A DNA stretch of 64,000 nt from Micropterus salmoides (GCF_014851395.1 NW_024041484.1:5652183-5716182); one strand, 5' to 3'. Shown: positions 35,390-46,960, counted from the stretch's first letter. A program made the numbers and translations. The notes: a model not told the origin generated them from the sequence alone.

Positions 35390-35397
35390 TTGCAAAT

Positions 35398-37545
35398 AAA
35401 TAAAAATATTTAGAATTAAAACAAGTCATTAGCCTTCAGTTTGCATTCAAGAAAGTATATCCAGTGTTCATTCTCTGAGAGCTGTGTATAAAACGAGTTG
35501 TTGGCCCTCCTATTGGCGGATTGCCCAGGAAGCCCTTACATTTAATTGGCCTCCAGTTTGTTTTGAGCTGCACCCACCCATTACGATCCCTCATAAACGT
35601 AGTAGTATAAAACCAAACTGCACCTGGGCATCGAGAGAGAGAACCAGGCCGAGAGCTCTGCCACTAATGTCATTAATCTCTCAGCACTAAGGACCCCACA
35701 TATTTCTCTTAGCCGTTGAAACCGTTATCTTTGAACACACTCTGCAGCTCATCCGTTACAGATTTCAATTTGGCGTCTCTTCAAATGTCTACCGTCATGG
35801 CCACTAAACCAGGTAGCTAGGGGACGGCCAATGGCGATAATGACAGAAAAGGCCACTTCCAGCAAAAACCTGTTAATTGGATTTGGCTCTTTTTTTCCAC
35901 CAATCAAACACTGTCCGTCAGGGGTGTTTTCTGGTGTGAGGGATTGCCTGTCAACAGTTGAAATTGTACTTTTTTGAAGAACCATACCTGTGGTTTTGCT
36001 TTTCAGAGCTCATTGAGCTATAACTTTACTGGCAACCCATTTCCAAAGCATACCATTAGCTTTCCCTAACTTCTATACAGTTATTCATTTTGGTATGCCA
36101 TGAAAGTAACCTTCATGAGAGAGTTAATCACTGGGAACATTTAGTTTGATTTCTCTCTGTGTTTTATTTAATGCAAGACATTATGCAAATTATTAATTTG
36201 CATGATCATTTCCACACATTTTACTGTCTCATTGATTAGATTGTGTGACAACATGATTGAATTCAGCAGTTTTTTGACATCTAAGCAGAGCATCCACCAA
36301 GTATTACCTGTTGTTTATGATCGTTCCCTTACCCGAATGTGACACTCTTTCTCTCCAGACAGCCCTAACCTTTTCAAGCTGTTTTTGTTTTTGCATCCCA
36401 GGAGGGAAGCCAGTGCTTGCATGTCAGACAGTACATCATGAACGTTCCCATCAAATCTCTGCTTAAATTACCTACAACACTCAATGCATCATGTTGTTTT
36501 GAATATCGAGCTATATACAGAAGCATTTTCAAGAGTAGATGTTTCTTTTTCAAATATGGTAAATCTTTGCATGAAACTCTCCCAGTGAGGCATATTTGGT
36601 CTCTAGGCTGCTTTAACCTTGTAAGCTGTTGTTTTTGTATCCCAGGATAGAGGACGCACATGGAAGTCACACATCATGGCTGTTCCCATCAAACCCCTGC
36701 TTGGCTCTTTAGTGCCTTTTCTAGCATTCTCTCCCTGGTATTCCCATCATTATTGACAGACCTCAAACAGCTTCCTTAAATACTTGACTGGCTTGTTTTT
36801 GCCCTGATTCTCAAGTGCGGGGTTGTTTCAATAATTAAAAAAAAACAAAAAAAACTTGGCTCTGTGTGTCTGTGAGACCAAGAGGCACATTCTGAACAGT
36901 TTGTCTCCCTGACATTGTGTGTAAACTTTGCCGTGGCCTCTTGGGAATTGGAGAGGAATGAAAGTGGCCTTAGAACCAGAGATATAAATTATGATTCTCC
37001 TTTATCACCACTGTTTTTGGGGGATAGAGGCAAATAATCCCCACAGGTAATTGATTTTTGGGAACGGTACAGAGGTAGGACGTTGCGCCTTGGTGGGGAC
37101 TATGAGGGATGAGTACAATTTCCACAGCCAAAGAGTTGACTCAGAGTTTATTGGGGTTTTTTTTTTCAAATGGGGGAAACTTTAAGGAGAACTGTTTGTG
37201 TGCTCAAAGTTGCTTTAATGTCTTCCTGCAACGGGTAGACTTTCGGTCACACCATGTTACAATCCCGGTGGGATTTTTTGAGGGACCGCTGTGAGCAGCA
37301 GGAGGTAACTATTGGCATAAAAGTGGATATGGCTGAACAAATCACTTCCAGGATCTGCAGTGTAATCCGTCCATTTATGAGAAATTTAAGCAACTGTCCC
37401 CTGGTAGCCACGCTGTTTTGTTTTTTTTCTATCCTCAAGGAAAAACTCAAGCGTGACTAAACTGAGATGATTATCACATTTGTGTTTTCGAGCTTCTACC
37501 CAGGTTAATGTGTAACAAATCTCTTTTTGTCTTCCCGCTTTTCAG
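35398..37545. other. Non-coding DNA, probably intron or upstream region
   Basis: Complex sequence with few repeats, including the inverted octamer sites at 36183-36203. No further exon identified. Confidence 0.35.
36183..36203. promoter_or_regulatory. Inverted pair of octamer (POU) sites
   Basis: ATGCAAAT (36183-36190) and its reverse complement ATTTGCAT (36196-36203) are separated by TATTA; both match the POU-factor octamer exactly. The whole is a palindrome broken only at the centre. It could bind two POU proteins. Confidence 0.45.
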
Positions 37546-37635
37546 GATCTTTTTAGCACTGCTGGCTGTAGTAATGAACACTGATATGTGGTCAGCGGAG
37601 GAACAGTGAAGGAGCCAGAGGAATCCTGGTTTGAT
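37546..37635 (+). other. Putative 5' untranslated exon
   Basis: A long pyrimidine tract ending CTTCCCGCTTTTCAG precedes position 37546, and GTAAGT follows position 37635, a near-consensus donor. The 90 bases have stops in all three plus frames, so the exon would be non-coding; it contains a short upstream frame of 11 codons (MNTDMWSAEEQ). Together with the start-codon exon near 59.9 kb it suggests a plus-strand gene with a very long 5' part. Chance splice-like pairs occur in long introns, so confidence is limited. Confidence 0.4.
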
Positions 37636-40500
37636 GTAAGTTCAACCCCTTTTCACTCATTTATCTATCCTCCTTGCTTGACGTGAATCTGTGACCTGAC
37701 TCTTGACTGTCCTGCTTAATGCCAGAAGATCACAGGAACATGTCTGTTCGGCTGATGAGATTCAGATTTGAGGTGTGACCTTGTTCTTCTTGGCTTTGAA
37801 ATCTGTATCATCTATATATCACTCAAGATCCCCCCCCCCCCCTTCCTGATTCCTGATCTAACTGGTGTGATGTGTTTTTTTTTCAAAGTGGTTGCAGTCA
37901 AAACTCCTCATATTATATTGAATGACATGCCAGCAAGCTAATTGTCAAACTGTTGGATTAATGCTTGATTATGATGCAAGGAAATGTAAACATAGTATGC
38001 TGCCTTCACTTTGCTGGCTCTTTTTTGAACAGAATTTATTATTTTTGTCAACCAGAACAGTGCCACCCAATACGCTAATCAGCATTTTTAGTTGTAGATT
38101 ACAGAGAACAGCTGCCGTCATGGTAGAGTGTTTTATTTTACTACACCTAAGAGATGAACATATTACTAATGCATTAATATAAACAGGAATGCAAAATGCA
38201 TGCATTGTCTTTAGGGATGCATGCACCTTTCATGTCTCACCTGTCTGTCACTCCTAACACACCTGAGAGAAAATGGCACATGAAAAGCTCAATTTAGGGC
38301 TGTTCCAGTCATCATTCTGGCTGCTATATGGATTGTGGTACCTTTTTAGTTTATGGAGAGAGATGGAAAAAGTGACAGCTGGATCGTTGGAATAGAGGTT
38401 TAATTTAAAAGCCCTGAAAAGATATTCTCACAGTCTGCTTCTGAGCTATGTGGTCCTATATGAACACAACATTTTCTGTTCAAACATGCCAAAGTTGATA
38501 GATTTCTGTAATTGTGTTTTTATGTACACTCACATACGTCCACACACCAAACACAATATATCAACATTTGATATTTGATGGGTTGTTTATGTCTACTGTC
38601 AATCAAATCTGATGAAAGCACAACCACATTGTCCTGAAGAAGCATTTGCTGAATATATGAGTGTTGTTAAAAATATCTAAGAATCTATTTCAATACTACG
38701 ATTGTTGCTTATTTAGTCGTGGATATTTAGTGTTGTTGAGAATGTTTTTGGATTTTATAGTACTATATTTATTCAGATAAAAATCATAATACATTCTAAC
38801 ATGTCAATAACAAATGAGCAGCCTTGCAAATCCACCAAGTTGACGCTGGTGAAGGGTTTGGGGACATTTTTGCCCTTAAATGCACCTGTCAGGTGGGGTT
38901 TAATCCTGAGCTGGGACAGCATCACCAGTCTCCCACTACTAACATAGGAGGCGGAATGTAAATGCAGCCTAAGAGGCTCAATTTAGGGCATGACAGTCAC
39001 CCCTGTCAGTCGTGCTTACCAGCTCGACTCTGGTACCAACTTTCTTACAGAGAGTTGGAATTCTGTATTTTAAACAAACAATGGTGCAAGCTCCGTTTTA
39101 GGTTGAGGGTTTAAGGATGCTCTGGGGACAAAATAACGTTAGCTGGTACGCAAAGCCAAGTTAAAGCATGCTACCAGAAGGTAACATGCAGTAGAAAACA
39201 TTTCTTTATATATTTTTCAGTACATACAAGATCGGAATCTCAATGTTACTTGCAATTCAAGCTGAGACGGTTAGTTGACTAATTCAGTAGTAGATTGAAC
39301 TGAAAATGTATCTGCAGCTATATTAAAAATTGATAAATCTGCAAAAACTCAAACCAGACTCTGGTTTAATTTTATCTAGACTTTGCTACTTTCTTTGTTT
39401 TATGTAATTATTAACTGAATATTTGTATTGGACATTTTTCTCTATTGTCTGACCTTGTACAGAGTAAACAATGAATTGATTAATTGAGAAAATAATCAGC
39501 AGGTTAAAATTTGTTCACAACATTAGTAACATTGGTAAAAATGGTTAAAGCAGAACACAAAGAATTCAAGGTTGTCAACGTAATTAAACAGTTTTGATAA
39601 TTTTATCTCAGTTTATGGCTGTGTGTTTCCATATTTATATTGATAACTAACTGGGCATTTAGAATGAAGTTGACGGGAGGTGAATGTGGAACTCTCTTTT
39701 TGTTTGCCTTATTGAATTTAGATTTTCACTTTAAATGACTTATATGCCTCTTAAGTATAAATGTGTGCTTAGTTGTAATTAGTGATGCATACATTACAAT
39801 TAAATCGTTTTCTATTTTGTCTTCGATCGGTTTTATTATTTCTTTAACCCTGCTCTACTACACTCTACTATACTGCAGTTGACTGAAGGTACTTAGTGTG
39901 TTTTCTGGCACACTTCACTCCTCTCCTCCCATCATGGTGTTCCTACTGGTGCCTCCACATGCTGCCTCTGCGCTCTTTGTTCCACTTCATTGGGGTGTGT
40001 GCTTATGTGTGCCTGTGTGCGCTGCTGCTGCTTGTGTGTGAATGAGAGTGTGCACCAAGAGAGCATTTTGAGGATGGGTTGGATCTCTGCGCTAACTCCC
40101 CCACCCTATCTTCCCTGTGCGACGGGAGTGAGTGTGCTTATGTGTGTGTGTGTCTGTCAGCAGCAGTATGATGTTGAGCGTAAGCCTGCATGGCATGTGT
40201 ATATGTCTGTGTGTTTCCGTATGTGGTGTGCAAATGAAGAAAAGGGTGTGTAAGAGTGTTTGTGTAAGTGAATCTGTGCAGGATTGCGGTGTGTTTGAGT
40301 GGGAGTATGCGCTGGTGAACGTTTGTAAAAGAGAGAAAATGAAACAGACTTGTATGCTGTGTATGTTTGTTGCATGCCTCTGTAGGTGTGTGTAGTGTAG
40401 ACCCCCCCACCTCCACCCCACCCCACCTACACACAACTCCAGGGACTAGCATGTTCATTATTCTTCCTAAAAGAACCATTAAAATTTCATCAGTGCAATG
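37636..40500. other. Probable intron or upstream DNA
   Basis: A C12 run lies at 37830-37842. GCTCAATTTAGGGC occurs at about 38287 and again near 38978. A GT-rich stretch runs from 39990 to 40400. The open frames over it on both strands are artefacts of the repeats. Confidence 0.35.
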
Positions 40501-40790
40501 CAATCTGTAGCAGGGCGGGGGGTAGGAGTGTGTTCATGTGTGTGTTGGAGAGGGGGAGAGAGAGACTCAGCAGTGTGAGGGGTGGGAGCTTGCATCCTCC
40601 TCTCATTCACCACTGCCTGCCTTCATGCCTCTCTCCTCCTCCTCCTTTTCTTCCTCGTTATCATCTTCTTCTTCTCTGGTGGCTCAATTCCCTCGCTGAG
40701 AGCACGCCGATGCGCAGATTACGCCTTCTGTCATGATGTGAGCCGCCAGCACCCCTCCCCTCCTACACCCTCCATCCATCCCACCTCATT

Positions 40791-40821
<31 letters not shown>
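40791..40821 (+). repeat. (CTA)n microsatellite
   Basis: Ten uninterrupted CTA units within the putative first-exon region; read as RNA it could encode a Tyr, Thr or Leu run, but translation is unlikely. Confidence 0.95.
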
Positions 40822-41072
40822 ACATCCTCTCTCTCATGCAGGCACTGCAGGAGGATTTTTTCAGGCTACAGGAGGAAAGAGTTAGCATCCAGGACTAAAG
40901 GGTTAATAAGGTGGACAACAGTTGGATTCCCAGGGAGGATTTTTTTTCTCCTGGCTGCAGGCGGGTTTGGATATGTGATGTACAGAGTGCTGGATGGGTC
41001 TCATTCACAACATTAAGAGCTGGGTCCGGATTGGAATATCATTTTGAGTGGAATCTTTCTTTAAACTAGTGC

Positions 41073-41090
41073 ATGGCTGGAAATGTAAAG
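41073..41090 (+). CDS. Possible alternative first coding exon (MAGNVK), partial
   Basis: ATG at 41073 has G at +4. Six codons (MAGNVK) run to a GTGAGC donor at 41091, ending in phase 0. The upstream 40 nt are AT-rich and leader-like. The six residues coincide with the start of Cbl-type ubiquitin ligases, but Cbl normally continues in the same exon and this sequence does not, so I do not assign it. It may be an alternative N-terminus of the gene with the start exon at 59908, or chance. Confidence 0.2.
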
Positions 41091-41548
41091 GTGAGCCATG
41101 CTTTTGATTCCTGTCACTGCCTCTTTCTCTCGGAACTAACTTGTTGATTAGCATGGAAAGAAACCACGTGCTTGATGTATTTCCTTTATACACAACTTTT
41201 CACAGTTTTCTGTTTCGACCTTTCCTCCTCTTTTCTTTAATTAGACTTATCCAGCGCGTTGTACAGGTGTTTCTTGTAAAGGAGTGAGGCTCATTAGTGC
41301 TGCTCTTTTTCCTCCTTGATCAGAAATGTGGGACTTTAAAGACTGCGGGAAGTGAGCGAGCAGTGGTTTTACTCCCCCACACCACCGCCGCCCAATCCCA
41401 TATGTCGCTTTGTTTTGTCAGCATGAGCGTGAGGCGCCATCTCTCAGGTAGATCTGATGGCACTAATTGTGCCCTAATTGGTTTTCCCCTCTGCCATGGA
41501 GGTTTTTGGCTTCTGAGAGCCACAGATGAAAGAGTTTGTGGGGTGGAG

Positions 41549-41573
41549 TGTGTGTGTGTGTGTGTGTGTGTGT
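41549..41573 (+). repeat. (GT)n microsatellite
   Basis: Twelve GT units. The surrounding 41540-41760 region is GT-rich. Confidence 0.9.
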
Positions 41574-41904
41574 ATGAGCGAGAAGGAGAGAGGTTGTTGA
41601 GAGCTGTTGTGAGTGTGTGTATGTCTGGCCAACCCTGTGAGTGTCTGTAGGAGTGAGAGTCTAGAGCTTTTGTGTGTTCGTATGTGTGTTGGTGACGATG
41701 CCTGTGTGTGTTTGTGGCGGTGGGAGTGAGTATGGTGACTGTGTGTGTGCACGCATGTTATTCGTAGGCCCATCTGTGGAGGTCTTGTGTGATGGATGGT
41801 GACTGACGGAGGGTGTGAGGTGTGTGAAGGAGGAGGAGGATGAAGAGGAGAGGCAGTGGGATGGGGGAGGGTGTCGGGAGGAGACGGGAAACTGTTCTCC
41901 CATC

Positions 41905-41930
41905 TGTGTGTGTGTGTGTGTGTGTGTGTG
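41905..41930 (+). repeat. (GT)n microsatellite
   Basis: Thirteen GT units directly before the segment shared with 2037-2185. The 173-codon minus frame over both GT tracts is an artefact. Confidence 0.9.
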
Positions 41931-42062
41931 GAGCAGTACATCACAGACTGGCTAATGGAATACTGGGTCCTCTCCTGCTTCTCCACCGTCACCACACCTC
42001 ACCCCGCCCTCCACACAAGATTCTGGGTGTGAGACACCAGAGGGCATTCTGTAGTCTTGCGC
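41931..42062 (+). other. Segment similar to 2037-2185
   Basis: Block 1 at 41933-41965 and block 2 from GATTCTGGGT (42018-42027) recur in order near the window start. See that entry for details. Confidence 0.5.
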
Positions 42063-43009
42063 ACTAGATTGGTCAGGGACTGAAGTAGTGTTTCTATATA
42101 GACGATATTTAAGATTTCTGTTCTGGTAGGTTTTTAAACACCTGCGTTACTGGTGGCAAGAGTAAGTGTGTTTTTAATGATACAGTTGGCCTTGCTAGCT
42201 TGTTTACTTACTGTGAGAAGTTAATCAGTGAAGAAGCACATAACACAACCGTCCCTGGAAAAATTTGCAAAACCCTCAACAGCACAGGGGCAAATGCAGT
42301 AAACCCTGTTAATCTACATGCTGCATTTCTGTATCCTTTCACCTCCTTTTAGTTTTTACAAAGCGTCGTTGTGATTCAAATATAATAAATGGAAAATCTT
42401 TCAAATATTTAAATACGATTGTAAAACAAGTTAGCAAGCCAGCCTTCGTTTCAAGTCTGACATTGAATTTTAAGTGTGAAGATTTTAAAAATCTAATTTA
42501 AATTACTTTCAAATGTATTGTTAAATTATTTATTACAGTCATCTTATCAGAATGTTTACAGACGTCCTTCAATGAGTGGGGCTGTCGCACACCAAAAGTC
42601 TCTGGAAGAATATCTGATAATGAACAGGAAACGGCTCAATGCAGCAACGCCATTTTCAATCATCAACTGCTAGCAATTGATCTAACTGATTTAAGCATTC
42701 TGTTGTGCCTGCTGCCATTTGTTTCTTAAACAATTAAATGTGATTTTACGTGGTATGCATTACTACTTCAGACACTGTAGTATTTATTGCACCAGATTTA
42801 TTTTATATCATTATGGTTGAGTAGCCTACCTGTTACTGTTACTGCTTCTGTGAAGTGAATGTGTATCATTGTTTTACTGTTGTGATTAATTTGCTTCTGC
42901 TGGCTGCGAAATTATTTACCCCTCGGGGATAAGAAAGAATTCCTTACCTTTCTGTCAATTTCCATTTAAAAAAATTAAATAAACATCTCAAACCCACATC
43001 CAGTGTGGT
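42063..43009. other. Non-coding DNA, nothing recognised
   Basis: 42540-42720 is complex and non-repetitive; no specific function is supported. Confidence 0.35.
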
Positions 43010-43760
43010 CTATAAGTAGTGTTGATTTTGTCAGCCTTGTTAAAATTTAGTCTTAGTCCTGTGTCAAATGTCCTTGTTGGTTTTTGTCATATTTAGTCCA
43101 CTGTATACTTTTATTTTTTTTAATCAAGTTTTAGTTGACTAAAAGTCTGGGTATTTTAGTCTGATTTTAGTCATTAACCATTTTAGTCTTTTCTAACTCA
43201 TTAGTATAATTTTGATTATTTTGGTCAATCTGCTCAACCAAAATAGAGATATTTATCATTTTAGTCTTTATTTCACTCCTCTCACATATAGATAAATTTT
43301 TTTGTAAAATTTGAATGATAGCTTTATTCTCATTTTTATTTCAAAGGAGACATTAACTTACCTCAATTCCCGGTGGTTAGTCTTGATATGCCGCTTCAGA
43401 GTTTGCATCCTCCACAGTACAGTAACGTTTTCCTCGCGGCCCATGCGTTGCCGCGGTTGACCAGCATTCAAAGCACAGGAGGAAAAAAACACCGCTGAAT
43501 GAACACTGTTCAAGTGAAAATTTAGAGGGAGAAAATATGGCCTGTAATATTTTGTCTCCACATTATACTGACAAAAAGAAAGAGATTTTTTTTAACGTTT
43601 TTATTTTATGAATTACATTTTAGTCTCTTCATTTTTCGTTTATTGCATGTTAATATTGTCACAGTCAGCGTTTAAGGACATTGCCGGCGTCTCGTCTCGT
43701 CTTCGTCTCGTTTTCGTCAGGGGAAAAAAGGTTGTATATTTCGTTTAGTTTCGTCTGACG
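43010..43760 (-). mobile_element. hAT-like element with TTTAGTC motifs and a finger remnant
   Basis: The plus-strand left part repeats TTTAGTC, and the right part repeats GTCTCGTC/TTCGTC, an arrangement common in fish repeats. A minus-strand frame (43358-43561) ends LKRHIKTNHREL, like the second half of a BED finger, preceded by a transposase-like N-terminus without full Cys pairs. No DDE domain is present. Exact ends and target duplication were not resolved. Confidence 0.45.
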
Positions 43761-44644
43761 TGCAGCAGCCAGTTTCATTTGGAATCTGGTTCCCCATAAA
43801 CATCCAGATTTGCAAACCTCTGATGCAATCGCACCTCTTATCAAACATTTGTTTCCCTCCACCCTTGTTTTAGTACAAATACTGCTGTGGATAATAATTA
43901 GGTAACTTTCAAAGGCTATTCATTTTTAACCAGTGCTGAACATTGTTTTCTCCTATAACTCCAAAACCAAGAGTAGAGTGTGTGACTGTGTGTGTTGTAG
44001 TTCAACCATACCAGAGACAAAGTGGTGGCTCTTCACTAGAGAAATTATCTGGCTGCCTCATATCAATTTAAGGAGTATCTCAAAGTTGAACTTTTATTCA
44101 TATCATTGGAATATTTTTAACAAAAACAAAAGTTGGTGTAAAAATTTGCTGTAGTTCTACATCAGGTCTGGTTCCCCAATTGTGCTAAACTACTGTTGGC
44201 TTGTTACACTTGTTATTCTAATGTGTCAGACACATATTTTAGGTTGATGGTTTATTTTATTTGTCACTCTATAACACAAGGCTGCACAATTAACTGAAAG
44301 TTGCGGCCCCATTCACACTATATATACACAGAGAATATACTGTATATACAAATATTTAAAATTAGAATAGAATAAAATCTGCAAAACCAGAATAACAAGA
44401 AGTTCCATGTCTTTTATTTATGGTGGAGTGAAGAGGATAAGGAGGAGTCAGACAGTCACACAGCCTGTGGAAAGAAGCTGCTTTGTAGTCTGGTAGTACA
44501 GCAGCGGATATTCATCCATCGTTTGCGAGACGGCAGCAGAGATGAACCAAGCAGTTAAATTGTGGTTATTAAGGAAATTGGGTCAATACGATCTATGTAA
44601 ACACATCAATGAAATAGTACTACATTGATTCAGAGTAATCATCA
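43761..44644. other. Non-coding DNA, nothing recognised
   Basis: No supported feature. Confidence 0.4.
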
Positions 44645-44775
44645 TCTTCTCATACTTTGACTGCCTGTACTTGACTTTGACTAAGAGTCTACAGCCATGG
44701 TAGCAGCTTTGTGAAGCTCTGCTTATGGATTGAATTGATTTGAGCTAAATGCTAACTTCAGCATGCTACAATACT
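44645..44775 (+). repeat. GCTA-rich fish repeat fragment
   Basis: GACTAAGAGTCTACAGCCAT, GTGAAGCTCTGCTTATGG and GCTAAATGCTAACTTCAGC match the 5' part of the family. It is cut at its 3' side by the LINE that starts at 44776. Confidence 0.6.
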
Positions 44776-46200
44776 ATGAATGAATCGGAATCAGTTTTAT
44801 TGCCAGGTATGTGTACACATACGAGGAATTTGATACAGGATTGTACATTGCTCGCGATGTGCTTACTTATACAAACATAAAATAAAATAAAATCAGACAC
44901 AAACTACAGAATAGACAACACCTAATATACACACTATGAACAAAACATATAGATATAGACATATTGACAAATAGTGCAGTGATCAGAGTGCAAAGGATGC
45001 AAGAGTAAACTATTCTCATTATGTACATGTAGGTGGATATGATAAACAGGTACACATACACATACATGCATACATGTACACAGTGTGATGGAACATAGTG
45101 CAAAGGATGCTGGAAAAAATAAATAAGACTATGACCTTATGATCTGAGGTAGGTGTATTGGTATACAGTATATACAATATGACATAGCATGAACAGCACT
45201 GAAATAGAAAATGGTGAATAAATAAATAATAAGTGGAAAACAGTAAACAGGTGCTGATTAGAGACAGAGTTACTGAGTTATTGTACAGGAATTGTTCCTG
45301 ACACTGAGTCAGAAATCAGCTGTTCATCAGAGTGATGGCTTGTGGGAAGAAACTGTTCCTGAGTCTGTTGGTTTTGGCGTACAGAGCTCTGTAGCGCCTA
45401 CCGGAGGGGAGGAGCTGTAACAGATTGTGTCCGGGGTGAGATGGCTCTGCAGGGATGTTTCCTGCCCGTTTCCTGACTCTGGAAATGTATAAGTCCTGAA
45501 TGGAGGGCAGGTTGGCACCGATGATCTTTTCTGCAGTCCTGACTGTCCGTTGTAGTCTGATCCTGTCCTTTTTGGTGGCAGATCCAAACCAGACATTGAT
45601 GGAGGTCCAGAGGACAGACTGGATGATGTCTGTGTAGAACTGGATCAGCAGCTCCTTAGGCAGGTTGAGCTTCCTAAGCTGACGCAGGAAGTACGTCCTC
45701 TGCTGGGCCTTCTTGATGATATTGTCAGTGTTGGGCTCCCACTTCAGGTCCTGGGATATAGTGGATCCCAGAAACCTGAAGGATTCCACAGCAGACACAG
45801 GGCTGTTGAGTATGGTGATGGGGGGGCTCCTCTTGAAGTCCACGGTCATCTCCACAGATTTAAGCGTGTTAAGCTCCAGGTTGTTCTGACCGCACCAGAG
45901 AGCCAGCTGATCAACCTCCCGTCTGGAGGCCGACTCATCACCGTTGTGTCGTCAGCGAACTTCAGGAGTTTGACAGATGGTTCCCCTGAGGTGCAGTCGT
46001 TGGTGTAGAGGGAGAATAGCAGTGGGGAGAGCACACACCCCTGGGGGGCACCAGTGCTAATAGTCCGGGTGCTGGATGTGATGTTTCCTAGCCTCACCTG
46101 CTGACTCCTGTCAGTCAGGAAGTGTGATCCACTGACAGGTGGAGGCTGGCAGAGTGAGCTGGGTGAGTTTGGTGCTGAGGATGTCCGGGATGATGGTGAT
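44776..46200 (-). mobile_element. LINE (non-LTR retrotransposon), 5' truncated, 3' end intact
   Basis: On the minus strand, reverse-transcriptase C-terminal coding (46200-45316) is followed by a 3' untranslated part and an end GGCAATAAAACTGATTCCGA with a GATTC-type tail repeat. It is inserted in a GCTA-rich repeat. The 3' end matches the short tails at 31778-31896 and, less closely, 62655-62715. The style is that of teleost L2/CR1/Rex-like LINEs. The endonuclease and N-terminal parts are absent. Confidence 0.8.
45316..46200 (-). pseudogene. LINE reverse transcriptase, C-terminal part, frameshifted
   Basis: From the 5' side on the minus strand: ISTGAPQGCVLSPLLFSLY (RT block 4), KLLKFADDTTVM with FADD in place of the usual YADD (catalytic aspartates kept), then a frameshift near 45900 and a second frame with VESFRFLGSTISQDLKWE, IIKKAQQRTYFLRQLRKLNL and VWFGSATKKDRIRLQRTVR. 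It ends in PSHPGHNLLQLLPSGRRYR and NSFFPQAITLMNS. About 290 residues of an ORF2 of roughly 900 or more remain. The second frame is open for 179 codons, so decay is moderate. It probably cannot act even if transcribed, because the frame is broken between the catalytic site and thumb. Confidence 0.85.
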
Positions 46201-46212
46201 TTGTTTATTTAA

Positions 46213-46580
46213 ATGGTCCCAAAATCCCTGATGGCTTAGAAACTAGTTTGTGTTGTGACCCAAAGACAGTTCCTTTAGTTTTGAATATATTCATGGCTAA
46301 TTTATTTGTTTTAATCCAATCATATTATTATATTCGCTAAACAAAACTTGATTTAATTCAAGGCATGTGGTTGCTGTATAATAAACAGTGGAATCATCAA
46401 CGTACATGGTAATACCTGCATTTTTCACAGAAATTAAAAACACAAGTGGTCCCAGACAACTTCTGTGAGGTATACCACATAATAAACTACTACAGTTTGA
46501 TAGACTACCATAACATTTAAACTTTTCAATTAAAATATCATGGTCAGTGTAAATGCAGCACTTATGCAACCACTCCCACT
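46213..46580 (-). pseudogene. Second LINE reverse-transcriptase fragment, different family
   Basis: Minus-strand frame: DHDILIEKFKCYG, CGIPHRSCLGPLVFLI (RT block 4), AGITMYVDDSTVYYTAT with YVDD as the catalytic box, then LNQVLFSEYNNM. A frameshift follows and a second frame continues DWIKTNKLAMNIFKTKGTVF to about 46213. The wording differs from the adjacent LINE (YVDD versus FADD, different spacing), so this is a separate insertion. Only the palm region is left. Confidence 0.75.
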
Positions 46581-46607
46581 ATATTTGAGTCTAGTCTTGA
46601 ATGTACC

Positions 46608-46960
46608 ATAAAGGTCCAGTGTGTAATATTTAGGATTTATTGACAGAAATGCAATATAAAATCCATAACTGTGTTTTCTTTGGTATATAAAGACCTTACA
46701 CAATAAATCATTGTTTTGAATGTTTTTATTATCTTAGAATGAGACATTTATATCTACATAACCGCAGGTCCCCCCGGACGTTGCCACGTTGCGTTGTCAT
46801 GTTTCTACAGAAAACGGACAAACCGCGCTACAGAGCGTGTTTCGTGTCTACGTTCTTCTTGTTCTACTTCTGGTAGAATTCAGGCAGTGTAGACACTCAT
46901 CATTATGTTGAATATATACGTTCAAAGAAGAAGTAGTAGTAATAATATACAGCAGGGGTT
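46608..46960 (+). repeat. Fish interspersed repeat starting AAGGTCCAGTGTGTAA
   Basis: AAGGTCCAGTGTGTAATATT, TTAGAATGAGACATTTATAT and CATGTTTCTACAGAAAACG occur in the order of a familiar fish repeat, but the reverse end expected at the right is missing. Confidence 0.5.

Larger units (their letters stand above)
40560..41090 (+). promoter_or_regulatory. Promoter-like region with possible first exon
   Basis: Here the sequence becomes pyrimidine-rich with higher GC, then a (CTA)n run, then a complex leader-like stretch ending in a possible coding start at 41073 and a GTGAGC donor at 41091. Such a change inside AT-rich DNA resembles a vertebrate first exon. No TATA box stands out and CpG density is only moderate. 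The plus frame at 40582-41016 (144 codons) crosses simple repeats and is probably not translated. Confidence 0.3.

Noticed and set aside
38287..38992. GCTCAATTTAGGGC occurring twice about 690 bp apart as possible LTRs
   Set aside because: The direct repeat is only 14 bases and the following sequence diverges at once.
40000..40436. Several overlapping frames on both strands rich in Cys/Val or His/Thr
   Set aside because: All derive from GT/CA-rich simple sequence.
40582..41016. 144-codon plus frame near the putative promoter
   Set aside because: It crosses pyrimidine-rich DNA and a CTA microsatellite (giving a Tyr run). More likely an untranslated leader.
41073..41090. Cbl-type ubiquitin ligase start suggested by MAGNVK
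   Set aside because: Only six residues match and the sequence beyond them does not continue as Cbl does in its first exon. Not enough to name a gene.
41474..41995. 173-codon minus-strand open frame rich in His and Thr
   Set aside because: It is the antisense of GT microsatellites and GT-rich DNA; the frame stays open because the repeat has no stops.
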